This document shows positions 6,315 through 6,493 of a stretch of DNA of 6,493 nucleotides, piece after piece. The position numbers were made by a program, and so were the translations under genes. The notes under the pieces were generated by a model. That model was not told the origin of the DNA. It did no database searches and saw only the letters and a list, made by a program, of their open reading frames with translations. Source of the stretch: an uncultured Lachnospiraceae bacterium (lineage in GTDB: Bacteria; Bacillota; Clostridia; Lachnospirales; Lachnospiraceae); assembly GCA_946409475.1 (NCBI GenBank), contig CAMJWQ010000201.1:1-6493 (forward strand). Direction: 5' to 3'. Every line of letters begins with the position of its first letter. The stretch's first letter is position 1.

Positions 6315-6425
6315 ATTCTCAAATAGTTTATATGATTAACAGCTTCCTGTATTCCCCCTGGATTACCTTGATTAAGACACACGTCCCAAGCTATGCTTTT
6401 TAAGGGTTTCTTGAAAGCAATCCTT

Positions 6426-6441
6426 CTTTTCTGCAGAAAAG
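6426..6441. repeat. 16-base perfect palindrome in the leader of the secreted-protein gene
   Basis: CTTTTCTGCAGAAAAG equals its own reverse complement over all 16 bases. It lies about 15-30 bases downstream of the predicted transcription start of the secreted-protein gene, a typical place for a repressor operator. As RNA it would form a six-pair hairpin with a TGCA loop and without a T-run. The palindrome is certain; its role is inferred. Confidence 0.55.
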
Positions 6442-6462
6442 CTTTGAAATATTATCATTCTT

Positions 6463-6491
6463 ATCTTAGTATATTATTTCTTTCTTATCAA
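6463..6491 (-). promoter_or_regulatory. Candidate promoter of the secreted-protein gene
   Basis: On the minus strand TTGATA (6486-6491) is followed after exactly 17 bases by TAAGAT (6463-6468). The -35 matches consensus at five of six bases and the -10 at four of six. Transcription would start near 6456 and give a leader of about 155 bases. The site is at the right edge, so any upstream control elements are not visible. The region is AT-rich, and other -10-like words such as TATACT and GATAAT occur close by. Confidence 0.4.
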
Positions 6492-6493
6492 TT

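Noticed and set aside
6302..6382. 27-codon N-terminal extension of the secreted protein, or a leader peptide
   Set aside because: The extension is polar and would bury the signal peptide; the strong ribosome binding site at 6309-6314 supports the start at 6301. The upstream ATG has no good site of its own.

Overview
The window looks like a chromosomal segment of a low-GC, Gram-positive anaerobe of the Clostridia, most likely Lachnospiraceae-like. This is inferred from the AT-rich sequence, strong AAGGAG-type ribosome binding sites, use of GTG and TTG starts, and the style of the sugar-import genes. No marker gene fixes the taxon.

Positions 1-3654 (+ strand) hold the downstream part of a carbohydrate-uptake operon. 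It contains the C-terminal two thirds or so of an extracellular solute-binding protein (start off the left edge), two MalF/MalG-type membrane permeases whose genes overlap by four bases, and a cytoplasmic beta-propeller protein of the GH43/GH32 type. A strong Rho-independent hairpin follows. The binding protein would capture a glycan-derived oligosaccharide, the permease pair would carry it inward, and the propeller enzyme would cleave it in the cytoplasm. No ATPase subunit is in view, so it probably comes from elsewhere in the genome. A long stem-loop lies between the binding-protein and permease genes and may set their unequal expression.

Positions 3720-6493 (- strand) converge on that operon. 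In transcription order there is a secreted protein with a beta-propeller-like repeat pattern, then two small P-loop kinase-like proteins in tandem. The first of the two has a Walker A loop with threonine where the lysine is expected. The second has a canonical loop. A candidate promoter with a 16-base perfect palindrome just downstream precedes the secreted-protein gene. A second candidate promoter precedes the kinase pair.

Most of the window is ordinary accessory metabolism. I see no CRISPR array, mobile element, rRNA, tRNA or defence cassette. The points that merit a second look are the unassigned specificity of the hydrolase, the lysine-less P-loop protein beside its canonical relative, the intercistronic stem-loop, the palindrome in the leader, and the uncharacterised secreted propeller. 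None amounts to a clearly new biological system.
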